Assembly (NCBI GenBank): GCA_022828595.1
Contig: JAKGHH010000008.1
Span: forward strand, 20,886,378 to 20,950,377
Direction: 5' to 3'
DNA from: Nelumbo lutea
Lineage: Eukaryota; Streptophyta; Magnoliopsida; Proteales; Nelumbonaceae
Length of the DNA: 64,000 nucleotides
Both the position numbers and the translations under genes were made by a program. This document shows, piece by piece, positions 9,545 through 19,849 of this stretch. The first letter of the stretch is position 1; the number at the start of each line of letters is the position of its first letter. Under the pieces are notes generated by a model that was not told the origin of the DNA, did not search any database, and saw nothing but the letters and a program-made list of their open reading frames with translations.

Positions 9545-11220
9545 TACTTTTTTCTAATTTCTTTAATTACCTCGGTGGAATCCTAAAAACAAAGAGAAAG
9601 TAAATTGGTAGGCTAGCCAAGGTTGATCTTATTAGAGTAATCCCGCCTCCCAACAACATATAATTCCTTTCCCACACAACCAATCTCCTCTCGCATCTTT
9701 CTACAATTGGATTCCAAAATCTACTTTCCTTAGGGTTGGCACCTAGGGCCTAGGGGAAGACTCAAATCAGTTAGAGGACAAGGAGTGATAGGACATTCTA
9801 AGCAACCTTCTACCAAATTTAAAGCATTCTCCTCCATATTGATCCATGTTATGCAACTCTTGTGTAAATTGATTTTCAGATTTGAGATCCTTTTAAACTT
9901 CTTGATCATTTCTTTTAAATTCCTCACCCTTGTGGTATCTCCCCCTTCACAAAAAAATATGATATCATCTACAAATTGGAGGTGGGTGATTGGAACATTG
10001 TTTTTTCCCACTCTACAACCCATAAACTCATCTTCCCTATCTTCTCTAGAGAGGATTGTACTAAAAACATTCACCACTAAAGTAAAAAAGGAAAGGTGAA
10101 AGAGGATCACCTTGCCTTAACCCTTTACAAGCTAGGAAGAAATCTTTCACCACTCCATTAACAAGGATGGAAAAATGACAAGATTGGATACAACCAAACA
10201 ACCAATTGCACCATCTCTCCCCCAAACCACAAAATTGTATCACCTCTAGCAAGAAAGTCCAATCCACTAAGTTGTAAGCCTTTTCAAAGTCCAATTTGCA
10301 GACAGAGCCTTCCTTTCTAGATCTCTTCATTTCCTCTACACATTCATTGTCTATTAGGATTTGATCAATTATTTGTCTCCCTTGAATTAAAGCCCCTTGA
10401 GATTGGTTGATGATAGAGGAAGTACTGCTTCCTCAAAGAAAGGACCTTAGCAATTATTTTGTAGATATTGGTCACCAAACTTATGGGTTGGAAGTCTTTA
10501 GGTTGGCTAGCATCAGTTTTTTTGGAATTAAAGCTAGAAAGGTTGCATTGACAGATTGACTCCAGGGGGCTGATGGTATGTGTATTAAAAAATCCTTAAA
10601 GATTTCACATAACTCATCTTTCAACACTTCAGAATAATCCTGATAGAAAGCCATTGTAAATCCGTCCAGTCCTGGGGCTTTAGATCTATCCATAGAGAAA
10701 ACTGCCCTTTATATTTCCTCTTCCTCAAAATCCCTTTGTAGCCATCTTGTTGCCTCATCCTCTAGTAGTGGCCACTCTAAACCTTCTAATCACATTCTTT
10801 CATCCAAAGGTCTTCCCATAAAAATCCTGGCTATCTCATCTTGATTAGAGATCACTTCCCCATTTGTTTCCAACATAACCACAATGTTCTTATGCCTTCT
10901 ACCATTGGTCATAGCATGAATTTTGTATCAATTTTGTATATGGATTTGAAATGGTCCACAAAGATCCTGGCTATCTCATCATGATTAGAGAACACTTCCC
11001 CATTTGTCTCCAACCTAACCACAAAGTTCTCATGCCTTCTACCATTGGCCATAGCATGAAGAATTTTGTATTCCCGTTCCCTTCCTTGATCCATTAATGC
11101 CTTGATTTTTGTCTCCAACAAATTTCCTCCCTGACAAGGACTTATTCCAACTCTTTTTTCAACTTCCATCTTAGTTCACTTTCTTTCACATTAAGGTTTC
11201 TTTGGTAAATTGAGATTTTA
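9545..11220 (-). pseudogene. LINE A reverse transcriptase domain, decayed
   Basis: Reverse-strand pieces appear in order: EREYKILHAMANGRRHENF and IFVDHFKSIY (11169-10920), KAPGLDGFTMAFYQD (10693-10640), ALIPKK (about 10520), LDFEKAYNLVDWTFL (about 10290), GLRQGDPLSPFLF (about 10110), and THLQFVDDIIFF with the catalytic FVDD near 9960. This is the RT order of plant L1-like LINEs. Several frame changes and stops separate the pieces, and a local duplication disrupts 10821-11062. The endonuclease half is missing, so LINE A is 5'-truncated near 11220. Confidence 0.85.
10821..11062. repeat. Partial tandem duplication, offset 140 bp, within LINE A
   Basis: About 100 bp starting AAATCCTGGCTATCTCATC at 10821-10920 recurs at 10961-11060 with several substitutions. 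Both copies encode the same LINE residues (GRRH...LETNGEV), and only one copy is expected. The 40 bp between them differ from the 40 bp before the first copy, so the duplication is not a perfect 140-bp unit. Confidence 0.85.
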
Positions 11221-11420
11221 TACTATAATGGACTGGGCTGGGTCAGGCGTAGCACCTATAATAAATGCTTCTAGCCAGGCTTGGACCCTGGGCTTTTGGT
11301 CCACATTAAATGCAATATATTAAATGTATATATAATATTTTATATATACCTTATGTAATTTTTATTATATATATTATAGTATAAAATAACATTTTGCACA
11401 CACTGACACACACACATACA
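11221..11420. repeat. AT-rich segment with (CA)n microsatellite
   Basis: This is a short spacer between LINE A and LINE B. It contains TATATA-rich sequence (11328-11385) and a CA-rich microsatellite (11397-11425). No gene is seen. Confidence 0.6.
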
Positions 11421-12240
11421 CACAAGAAGGTAAACACCAATTGGGTCTCTTTAAAGGACATCACACATGTTGATTTTTCCATTAAAGACCTCCCAACAGA
11501 AAGCCCTAATTTTATGCAGCAATTGCCCACTCTGAATCTCTTTTCTTGAAAGGTTTGTGAAGGGAAGTAATGAGGGAAAGTACATTACAGAAAGAAGCAC
11601 ATGAAAACAACCTCAACTGATCAACAATCCACAAACACTTATTAGCAAGGTCAGAGTCAAGAAAGACTTTTTCAAGGGTGTTAATCAATTCAATCATTGC
11701 AGGTACTACAACATCCCTCAGACCCCGTTTGGAGCCAAAATCCCAAGAAGGTCCAAAAGATGAGGGAGCCACAGAAGTGTCAATACGTTTTAAGTAATAG
11801 GATGAAAAAGAGATTAGGAAACAAGTCTTTAAGTGGCAAATTCCCTACCCAAAGGTTTTCCTAGAACTGTTTTTATTTCCTGAGAGCATCATTATGGATC
11901 AAGTGCAAGAAGGGAGCCCAGTAATGGCCTTCCAAGGGCAACTGGGGAAGCTAAAGAAGCCCTTGGATTTAAACTGACATCCTAACCATTTGTCTGCATC
12001 CGATGCATTGCTTGTCACCACTTTGTACCACCAGCCTGTTAGGCTCCAATGGGAATCTCTACAACCATTTGTGCAACAAGGCCTCTTTATATGTGCCCAG
12101 TCTACCTATTCCTAGCTCTCCTTGATCCTTTCATCTGTATTCCAACTAATCAGATGGTCCTTTCTAGATTCCCCTAGTCCTACAGAAATTCCCTCATTGT
12201 TACTATTTTTTTTTTAAATCTCCTTGCAATCAATGCTGGG
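11421..12240 (-). pseudogene. LINE B fragment, post-RT region
   Basis: The reverse strand reads, in order, MREFL (about 12210), HWSLTGWWYKVVTSNASDAD, APSSFGPSWDFGSKRGLRDV (about 11760), PAMIELINTLEKVFLDSDLA, LFSCASF, and AFCWEVFNGKINMCDVL (about 11500-11440). This is the region between RT and RNase H of the same LINE type as LINE C. Both ends are truncated and there are several stops. Confidence 0.75.
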
Positions 12241-12470
12241 ATTTTGAATATTGAGAAATAATAATGGGAAGGTTTGCTAGAGTTGACTTTATTAGTGTTC
12301 TTGGAGATGGCTCTTCAACTTCCTTTTCTCTTGCATCATTATAAGCATATTTATACACTAGTGAAGTTTTCAATTAGTCATAGAAAAAAAAGCTTTATAA
12401 AAGCGGTCTCATGTCATCCATATTTCAATCAATCTTGGTGTGAATTTTCATCTTAATAAGATTCTTCTTA
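12241..12470. other. No recognisable feature
   Basis: This is AT-rich sequence between two oppositely oriented LINE fragments. No domain or terminal repeat was recognised. Confidence 0.3.
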
Positions 12471-12555
12471 TTATGAAAAATAGCAGATGTTCTGGGTAGA
12501 TTGATTGCTAGAGCATATGGAAGACCTTTGATTAGGGGTTAGAGGATAGGAAGAA

Positions 12556-13413
12556 ATGAGATACCACTTACTCACCTACAATTTGCTGATGACACAATCC
12601 TTTTTTTGTGAAGGGGGTGACATTAGATGGGTGAGAAATATAAAATGGATTCTGAAAACCTTTGTGCAAATGTCCAATTTAAAGATCAATCTTGATAAGA
12701 GCTGCATTGTGGGCTTAAATATGGAGAGGGAGATTCTAGAGAGAGCAGAAATTCTGGGTTGTTCAGTCTCACAATTTCTAATGAACTACTTGGGTTTACC
12801 CTTGGGGGAGAGCCCCAGAGGGAGTAATTTTTGGAGGCCTGTGATTGAAAGATTTACGAAAAGATTGGCTTTGTGGAAGAAGAGCTATTTGTCTCGGGGG
12901 GGGGGGTAGAAGAATTACTTTAATTAGATCCATATTAGCTAATTTTCCTGTGTACTTTCTCTCTGTGTTTCGGATTCCAGTGGGGGTAAGTAGAAGCTAA
13001 TGAGGGATTTCTTTTGGGAACCAGGGGAGGAGAAAAAGGACCATAGAGTTAAATGGGAAGTGGTATGCAGAAATAAGAAACATGGCGGCTTAGGTCTTGG
13101 AAACATTCAGGAAAGAAACACTGCCTTGTTAGGGAAATGGCTATGGAGGCTGCCTTTGGAAAGAGATAAATTGTGGGCAAAGGTAGTTGTTAGTATCCAT
13201 GGGCTTGCGGCAAACGAGTGGGATTCTGGAATCTTGGCTAGAGCTACAAGAGCTTCTCCATGGAAATCCATTCATGCCATCTTTCCTTCCTTCTTGCCAT
13301 TCATCGGGTATAACCCTTGCCCTAGAAACCTAGTTAAATTCTGGGAACATGTTTGGTTGGGTAGCTCACCTTTAAAGGAACAGTTTCCTTCCCTTTTTTC
13401 CCTTTCTACTTGA
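12556..13413 (+). pseudogene. LINE C RT C-terminus and post-RT region
   Basis: The first frame (12556-12909) gives CEGGDIRWVRNIKWILK, LKINLDKSCIVGLN and LGLPLGESPRGSNFWRPV. The second (13000-13413) gives GGLGLGNIQERNTALLGKWL and LVKFWEHVWLGSSPLKEQFP. The catalytic FADD is read in a different frame just upstream of a T-run at about 12600, where one base was probably gained or lost. A G-run at 12897-12906 causes another frame change. Confidence 0.8.
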
Positions 13414-14097
13414 AGGGGGGAGCCCATTTCATCTTTTTTGGTTCCCTCTAACTCTACTGTTGGATTTGGCTGGGATTTGGGTTTTAGAAGAGGCCTCTGG
13501 GAGAATGAAATTTGTAGGTCTGAAACTTGCTTCAAAATCTTGAAAAAGTTGTGTTGGATCTTTCAAAAAGTGACTGCAGAATTTGGACCCCTTCCCCCTT
13601 TGGTTCCTTTACCTGTGCTTCCTTCTTCTTGAATTTGATACAATTGAGGGATAGTTTGGGGGAGCCTTTTCCTGTTAAAAGAGGTATGGATCACACCTAT
13701 TCCACCTAGGATTGGTGGTTTTTGCTATGAAGTGTATCTGGAAAGAGTTAACACAAGTGACTTGCTTCAAAGAAAAAGACCTGGTTGGTGTCTTTCACCA
13801 TCCTAGTGCCCTCATTGTAAGATTAATGGTGAGTCCTGCTATAATTTATTAATCTTCTGCCCGTTTTCTTCGACAATTTGGGAATGGTTTCTCTCTTTGT
13901 TTGGGTGGAGGTGGAATTCCCCACCTACTGTTCAAAGTCTATTCTCCTCTACCTTTGTTAGATGGCCGAAGAAGAAGAGAGGTAGAATTCTATGGCGATG
14001 CATAAGGGCATCAGTTTGTTGGACACTCTGGGAAGAAAATAGGGACTAAAAGAATATTCATGGAAAAAGATAGGAGGGGGAGGCAATTATAGAAGCC

Positions 14098-14646
14098 ATG
14101 CCCATCAGAGTGGTTCATTGGGTGAAGACCTTGAAGCTGTTTGAAGACATTCCAGCAGGTGAGTTGATAAGGAAGCGGAAGGGAATTGCCAATTCTGCTC
14201 CTCTTAAGGTTACTTGTAGACTTCAATGGTCCCCACCTTTAAGAGGCTTCATTAAGTTGCATTTTGATGGTAGCAGTGAAGGCAACCCAGGACCATCTGG
14301 TATTGGAGGTGTGTTCAGAACTAAAGAAGGAAAAGTTATTGCTCTATTCTCCGGTCCAATAGGGGTGGGTGATGCTCTAAGAGCTGAAATACTTGCTGTC
14401 ATGGAAGGAATACTGAAAGCAAAGGATTTGAATATTCACAAACTTTCAATTGAGGGTGATTCAAAGTTGGTGATTAGATGGCTGCCAAAGGAAGAGGATG
14501 AGGGATGGTGGGAATATTTTCTTGAGAGGAGGATTAGAAGGCTGCTCTGAGGGATGGAGGTAACTTTACATTGGGTGAAAAGAGATGCTAATTCTTTGGT
14601 AAAACAGGGGATGGGAAGAAATCAACTATTTTGGGCTTGTTTGTAA
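14098..14646 (+). pseudogene. LINE C RNase H domain
   Basis: The frame 14098-14550 contains IKLHFDGSSEGNPGPSGIGG, ALFSGPIGVGDALRAEILAV and LSIEGDSKLVIRWLP, the first three acidic-residue motifs of RNase HI. A stop at 14548-14550 is followed by VTLHWVKRDANSLVKQGMG, the C-terminal motif, in which the usual AD has been lost. The domain would remove RNA from RNA-DNA hybrids during retrotransposition. Confidence 0.85.
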
Positions 14647-14770
14647 CTTGTTCATTTTTGGGAGAGATAAGAGAGTTTATCTCTCCTTTCTCTGCTATGT
14701 ACCATTCCATCTATCTTAATGGTTTCAATGAATGCATTTTCTGTTAATGATAAAAAAAAGATGGAGAACT

Positions 14771-14797
14771 TCTCTCTCTCTCTCTCTCTCTCTCTAC
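14771..14797. repeat. (CT)n microsatellite
   Basis: About 13 perfect CT units lie just after the LINE C tail. Confidence 0.9.
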
Positions 14798-14941
14798 CAA
14801 CGTGCACTGTGCTTTCTCAAATATTTTGGACATTGGCCTCTTCAAATATTTATGATAGCGCTAGGATTTTCACTTTTCCATATCATACTTCTATCTAAGT
14901 AGGTATAGCTGGCCTCCCCCCTACCCTCAATACAAAAAAAG
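14798..14941. other. Unassigned spacer
   Basis: This is a short sequence between the CT repeat and the T-run marking the 3' end of LINE D. No feature was recognised. Confidence 0.3.
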
Positions 14942-15099
14942 AGTTTTTTTTTTTTTTTTTGAAGAATCAGGAAGAAAGAAAATTTATTAAAAGCAAAGGT
15001 TGCATCCTATCACATTGGTTGTCTAGATGACACACCAACAACATCAAGTACATACTTCAATTCCATGTCCAGGACATTAAACTGAGAGTGCATCTACAT

Positions 15100-16634
15100 T
15101 GCAAGGCTGTAACACAAGTGAATTCCAGAAATTTTCCAATAAATCAACTTTGGAGACTTCTGAACTCCAAAACCGAAGCTTGTAGATCCACCCATTCTGC
15201 GCCCTCCTCTCCCCAAATATCCAGCTTCAATCTCCAGTCAAAACTTTCCACTTTGTTTCCTCCAACAATATCACATCTGGTTTGGTTTTTCTTATTAGAT
15301 TTCTTACCATTTCTTGTCTTTTCCATCCCTCAAACTTCTCATATTCCAACTGAGAATCTTCATCCCTCTTCCCTTTCCCCCTCCCCCACTGTCCTATTCC
15401 TCTTTACTCGTTCTTGTCCAAATTTTCCTTTTCTTCCTCTTCCTCATTCCACCCCTTGTTTTTCTCTAGGATTTCTCTTTTTCTCTCTTTCTCTTCTTTC
15501 TTCTTCTGCTCAAATTTCTCGAACGCTATTTTGGCAAAACCCTCCCCTCCCCAGAAGACTAATTCAAGTGATTTCCAAATCTGAACCTCCATCTCTACCA
15601 ACTTTTCTATATTTACCTCCCCATCTTGTATTACCTCTGAATCAGTTCGAACAATTTGAGGGGAGTGCACAGTTACCTCCTCTCCTTCCCCCTTCCTTGT
15701 TTTGTTAACTTCATTCCTTTCCTTTCCTTTCCCCTCTTCCTGACTCTGTAGTAGACCCGATTGTCTCCTTTCCCTATTATAAACCTTGTTTTGAGATTCC
15801 CTCCTTCCTCCCCTGCTCTCTGTCTTCTATTTATCTTTGTTTTCTCCCTTTCTCCTCCTTTTAAACTCTCTTCACTCTCACTAATCTCCTTATTTAACCC
15901 TTCTAGTAGAGGAGTGTCCGGAACGAATTATTGACTCACCTCCTCGGATCTTGGAGTCAAATCAGTATAGATGGATTCACGATTTTTTCTTCTTACCTTC
16001 CGCCCTTCCTCTGCTCCTTCTTCCTCCGAAACAATATTCTTTAGAGAAGAGATATGCTCCTCTCCCTGATCTAAGGAACTCCCCTGCAACCCTGTTACTT
16101 CTCCTTGTCCGTCATTAAAATTTTCCTCCCTATTAAGTCCCTTTTCTTTATGTGGTTCCTCCCTACAGCTCGCCTGAGCAAGATATCCATCATCTACTTT
16201 CTTCTCTCCCACTTCTCCATCTTTTTCTCCCCGCACTGTGGGCTTTTTCCGCTGTCTCTGTCTTCTGGGATTGGAGCTCCTCCCCGGTTATTGATGGCCC
16301 TCTCTTGTCTTCTTCACCTCCCTGTCCTCTTTCCTCTCTTCCATTATCATATCTCGTCACTACCCAGATCCATTTCTCCTCTTCTTCCCCTTCTGTGAGC
16401 AGTTGATCTGTTCTCAGATGATTGAACTTCTTCTCATTCAGCCAAATGTATGTTTTCTAGAAATGCCCCTCTTTAGTCCCTCCTTTTTAAATCTCACCTT
16501 TACTTTAAGAATAACCGCCAACCAATTAAACTATTAAACTTCTTTAACTTAAGCCCTTTGTTACCGGCTGGCACTGGTTCCTCTCTCTCTAGCTTCTTCC
16601 CTTTTTCTTTTGATGTTATTCCTATTTTATCCCC
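15100..16634 (-). pseudogene. LINE D ORF1 C-terminal tail and 3' region
   Basis: Reverse-strand frames at 16236-15928, 15670-15404 and 15326-15144 encode Lys/Glu-rich, low-complexity sequence, then EGAEWVDLQASVLEFRSLQS. They resemble the charged tail that follows the DUF4283-like domain in LINE ORF1. Stops break the frame, so the original ORF1 was probably longer than 451 codons. The opposite strand shows long pyrimidine-rich frames, which are shadows. Confidence 0.45.
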
Positions 16635-17990
16635 TTACCCATCGACTCCCACCCGTTTCTTTTTTTCAATTCTACTCTCATCCCCACCGTCAATTTGTAG
16701 CCTTCCTTTCATTGTCTTTTCCAGCTCTTTCTCTCCTTTTAATTCAAAGTCTTTTGAATTCCTTGCCTTAATTAGATTACTTATCTTTTGGTTTTCCTTC
16801 GCCAACTTTCCAGCTTCCCAATTAGACTTACTCTGCTCACCACTTCTTCTCACCACCGAGTGTGTGCCACATGTATACCAGCCCCCCACATTGTCATATT
16901 CAACCTTGGATCTTCGTCCCCATAGGGTCGCTTCCACTTCCGAAATCAGCCAGGCACGATACCAGAATCCATCGGATAACACTTCAACTGATCTGGGCAG
17001 AAGTTCTGGTTTCACCCCTGCAATCTTAACCTCGGCAGCATGTAAATCTTGAAGATTAATCTCCTCCAGAGCTCCTCCCAACAGCCTCACTATGTTCTCC
17101 AGGTTCGACTCGTTCCAGAGATGAAAAGGAAGTCCTATCAACTTGAGCATGAAGCTTCTAGAGGTGTGTTCCATTTCATTACATAGCGGCTTCCAATTTT
17201 GAAGCTGGATCAAGCCCTCTTCAGAATCAAATGTTGTGAAACCCCACTCTCCATCGCCTACATCAAGGACTGCCTTACTGTCTGAGAATGGCTTTAATGC
17301 TACAGCGGATTCCGTTTCTAAGTTACACACCACTGTGTCCAGCAACTTTCTCCAATCCTTCACTTCTTTGTTGGCTGTTATCACCATTCTCCTCTTCCAT
17401 ATACTTTTCTCAGCCTCAAGCAATAATCTCTTTACACCCGTCAAACTAACAGTAGCTTCTCCACAAAGGGAGGAGCTTTGTTTTGTAGCTTCCTGCTCCT
17501 CATCGTTTGTGTCAACTACCAACTGGTTCGGATGGTTTTGCTCACTAGGCTCCTTTGCGTTTGTGTCTTGTACCTTGTTTGGAACGCTGTCAACATGTAA
17601 CAGGTATTGTTGTAATTTATCTGCAAAGACCAGCCATCCCTGTACTTCCTTCCCTTCCGGAAGACATACCATCTGTCTCCTGTTGTCAAAATATTCTGTG
17701 ATAGCAATGAACCATCCTCTCTCATTCCTTCTCAGCTCAGCTTCAAATCTCTTCCTTTGCACTTCTAGGGAATTTCTCCAACCTACTGTCCTGATAGAGT
17801 AGGTTACTCCATCAATAAAACCTTTCAACCACAACACAGCTTCGTCAGGCAGGAGGATCGTTGCCCTCCTTTCTTCTCTGATTTTCAACAGGTTACTACC
17901 TCCAGCCCTTCCAAGATCGAACATGATTCTCTTTGTTTCAACCCTCAGTTCAGCTTTCAACAACTTTTCCATCATATGATTTTGCAACAT
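16635..17990 (-). CDS. LINE D ORF1 protein (DUF4283-like, 451 aa)
   Basis: This is one of the longest uninterrupted frames in the window. It matches the ORF1 type of plant L1-like LINEs, which is thought to bind element RNA and act as a chaperone. Seen in order: LKIREERRATILLPDEAVLW (about residue 35-55), a conserved EAELRRNERGWFIAITEYFD segment, a charged linker (about 140-190), a second domain with KVLDVGDGEWGF-like residues, LIQLQNWKPLCNEME, then the hallmark LIGLPFHLWNESNLENIVRL and WYRAWLISEVEA. There is no zinc knuckle. The C-terminus is Lys/Glu-rich. The ATG at 17990 is the first in frame, and the true start could differ. LINE E carries a diverged, broken version of the same protein (about 26530-24430). 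Confidence 0.75.
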   Translation of the reverse strand: MLQNHMMEKLLKAELRVETKRIMFDLGRAGGSNLLKIREERRATILLPDEAVLWLKGFIDGVTYSIRTVGWRNSLEVQRKRFEAELRRNERGWFIAITEYFDNRRQMVCLPEGKEVQGWLVFADKLQQYLLHVDSVPNKVQDTNAKEPSEQNHPNQLVVDTNDEEQEATKQSSSLCGEATVSLTGVKRLLLEAEKSIWKRRMVITANKEVKDWRKLLDTVVCNLETESAVALKPFSDSKAVLDVGDGEWGFTTFDSEEGLIQLQNWKPLCNEMEHTSRSFMLKLIGLPFHLWNESNLENIVRLLGGALEEINLQDLHAAEVKIAGVKPELLPRSVEVLSDGFWYRAWLISEVEATLWGRRSKVEYDNVGGWYTCGTHSVVRRSGEQSKSNWEAGKLAKENQKISNLIKARNSKDFELKGEKELEKTMKGRLQIDGGDESRIEKKKRVGVDG

Positions 17991-18000
17991 CCCATTGATT

Positions 18001-18183
18001 CTCTTTGTCTCAACCTCAGTGCAAGAATGGTTTAATTTTTCTTTTCCACATTGTAAACTGTTTAATTTGGCTGGTAGGTTCGTTTTATGTTGTGCTTATG
18101 GGGTGTTACCTTAACACCTGTTCTGGTTGTAATCAGTTTTTTCTTTTCTTTTAATATAATATTCTTTTCTAATCTAAAAAAAA
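18001..18183 (+). repeat. Sense-strand LINE 3' tail with A-run
   Basis: The sequence ends TTTTAATATAATATTCTTTTCTAATCT plus A8 (18175-18182), closely resembling the 3' end of LINE F at 63440-63476. It has no coding sequence. At its left edge (17996-18025) it repeats GATTCTCTTTGTCTCAACC, nearly identical to LINE D sequence at 17931-17955, so the junction may have formed by template switching. Confidence 0.5.
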
Positions 18184-19023
18184 GACAGAAAAAAAGTGAA
18201 GAAAACGTAGGTAATGGAAGTAAATTAACTAATCTAATCTGAAAGTCTGTTTTTCCCTCATTTTGTTGATATTAATGCCACTTGAACTCAATTGAAAGTG
18301 AAGATGTTGGGAAAATAGTTCTTCATGTTAGATACTTAGATGTTGTGTTGATGCCTTTTCTGAAATCTGATAATTTAGTGTTTTTGCACAATTAAAATTT
18401 CATTGATCAGATTACGGTATCAGGTCTGAAAGATTTATTTTTGATTGCTGTTATGTAAAGAGAATAATTATTAATATTATTTTTCTTTTCTTGATTTTAA
18501 TAATTTTAAAATATATTGAAGGTTTTATTGCAATTCAATTAGAATTTTCAAAAACATTTCCTTTTGGAAGATTGTGGTTTGAGGCTGTGTTGATAAAATG
18601 TCTTATTGGCTGCAATAAACTTTTGCTGGTTTTGTTGATTTATGAATGTTCATATTTGCACATCTACTTGACTATCTAATTTCCAGTTAAGTTAGTAGAA
18701 AATTCAAAACCAGAATGTTAAAAATACCATTGTTATTTTCTGCTTTATTTGCTGTTGTCTTTTCCCTGTCTAGTGTTGTATTAAGCTTCAACTGTTCTTG
18801 GACTTGTGGCAATAGGTCCATGATAGATCCTTTGTACGTATTGATCAAGATTGTAATTTCATTCAAGTGGAGGCATCTATATTCAGTGCTCATTTAGTTT
18901 GTTACCTTGTCTTGATTTGGAGTCTTAAATAATTAACAGTTGGCAAAAAAATTCTTTTTTTTTGTTGCACTAGATGTGTATGAGTTGCCGCATCTTCATT
19001 GACGTTTTATTTTCTTGAACCAG
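18184..19023 (+). other. Intron or upstream sequence of the ALF4-like gene
   Basis: This is AT-rich, TE-poor sequence ending in a good 3' splice site (TTTTCTTGAACCAG). I searched for the preceding ALF4 exon, expected to encode the residues before ALDSPSK, and did not recognise it here. It is probably further left, in or beyond the transposon-rich DNA. Confidence 0.6.
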
Positions 19024-19096
19024 GCATTAGATTCCCCAAGTAAGATGTTCAAGAAAGCTGCTTATTTTTCTCCTCTTCTTAGTGGATTTTCAAGAG
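19024..19096 (+). CDS. ALF4: ALF4-like exon 1 (first recognised)
   Basis: It encodes ALDSPSKMFKKAAYFSPLLS then GFSR, between CCAG and a GT donor, and ends in phase 1. The split Val codon (G|TA) joins exon 2 at 28483. The reading frame is open through the join. Confidence 0.85.
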
Positions 19097-19686
19097 GTAA
19101 ATCTTGTAGAGCACTACTGCATAGTTTAGATGACATATATCTGTTGGCATATTAGTGTTTGACTCCACTCGAAGGTCATTTTGTCTTTCAAAGTGTAAGT
19201 CATGGATATTTTGTAATTAGTATATACTTTGATCCATGTCCTTTTTTATGAATACTTCAACCCATGCCCTTCTGACCTTCTGCTTGTCATTTAAAGATTT
19301 TGACTCAATCTAGATTACTTTGTCGCTGTGCATGTAACTAAGAAAATCTTAGGCATATTCCCTCATCTTGTTACCTGTTGGGGCTGCCACCGAGTTTCCA
19401 TGAATGTGTTTATTTCTAGTTCTATCCTCCCAAATCATCGTGTTCATCTCTTAATATATTCATTAATATCTTCATCTTGGGTGCAGTCTTCTATGCATTA
19501 AGAGTTTCTTGATTGTCTAATATATTCTCCATAAAAATAGCTGGTCTCATAGCATATTGAAATCAATATTCCAAAGAATCACAACTTTAAGATCTACTAA
19601 TGACGTAGCAAAGACATTAAGACCAGCCATAGTAGTAGTCCTGAAAGAGCTCCCTTAGGTCCACTTCCCATCTATTAGTTATTCAT
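19097..19686 (+). other. Intron sequence left of LINE E
   Basis: This is low-complexity host intron sequence with no TE or coding signature. It ends at the LINE E target duplication. Confidence 0.7.
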
Positions 19687-19700
19687 GAATTGCATGATCT
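19687..19700. repeat. LINE E target-site duplication, left copy
   Basis: GAATTGCATGATCT here is repeated exactly at 26611-26624. The next base, T, may also belong to it but merges with the T-run. Confidence 0.95.
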
Positions 19701-19849
19701 TTTTTTTTGATCAATAACAACAATTTCATTAATCAGTCTGTAAATATGGTACATAAAGGGAGATAAAATTTCTTAACTCCCTCTACTGAGGCCAAAGGAC
19801 AAAGTCTGAAATTACAACTGAGCCCAAAATAAAACTTCCCTACCCACCC

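Larger units (their letters stand above)
12471..14760 (+). mobile_element. LINE C: 5'-truncated plant L1-like LINE
   Basis: It starts in the RT domain (DVLGRLIARAYG, then THLQFADDTI near 12580) and continues through the post-RT region (MRDFFWEPGEEKKDHRVKWE, 13000-13413; WDLGFRRGL; LFSCASF-like) to RNase H. It ends in untranslated sequence with an A-run (GATAAAAAAAAG) near 14752-14760. The 5' half (ORF1, endonuclease) is absent, the usual outcome of incomplete target-primed reverse transcription. I could not find the target duplication. Confidence 0.85.
14942..18000 (-). mobile_element. LINE D: ORF1-only LINE (no ORF2)
   Basis: A T-run at about 14944-14961 is the reverse-strand poly(A) tail, preceded on that strand by AATAAATTTTC-type LINE 3' sequence. 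Reading back from it, the element has a 3' region, a hydrophilic ORF1 tail, and an intact 451-codon ORF1 starting near 17990. No endonuclease, RT or RNase H motif is found in these 3.06 kb. It would depend on another LINE for mobility, like mammalian HAL1 half-LINEs. The 5' end near 18000 abuts a separate sense-strand LINE tail. No target duplication was recognised. Confidence 0.7.

Noticed and set aside
10821..11062. CRISPR-like repeat array
   Set aside because: There are only two diverged copies of coding LINE sequence in a plant genome, with no uniform repeats or spacers.
11421..14760. LINE B (-) and LINE C (+) as one inverted LINE
   Set aside because: Both contain the same post-RT region (WDFG-x-RRGL and LFSCASF), so they are separate copies.
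15088..15708. 206-codon sense frame rich in Ser, Pro, Leu and Phe
   Set aside because: It is the complement of the Lys/Glu-rich tail of LINE D ORF1, has no domain, and its composition follows from the pyrimidine-rich strand.
17236..17802. 188-codon sense frame
   Set aside because: It lies entirely opposite the well-supported LINE D ORF1 on the reverse strand.
18700..18900. Upstream ALF4 exon (frame containing FNCSWTCGNRSMIDPLY)
   Set aside because: I could not match it to ALF4, and no convincing splice pair joins it in phase to exon 1 at 19024.
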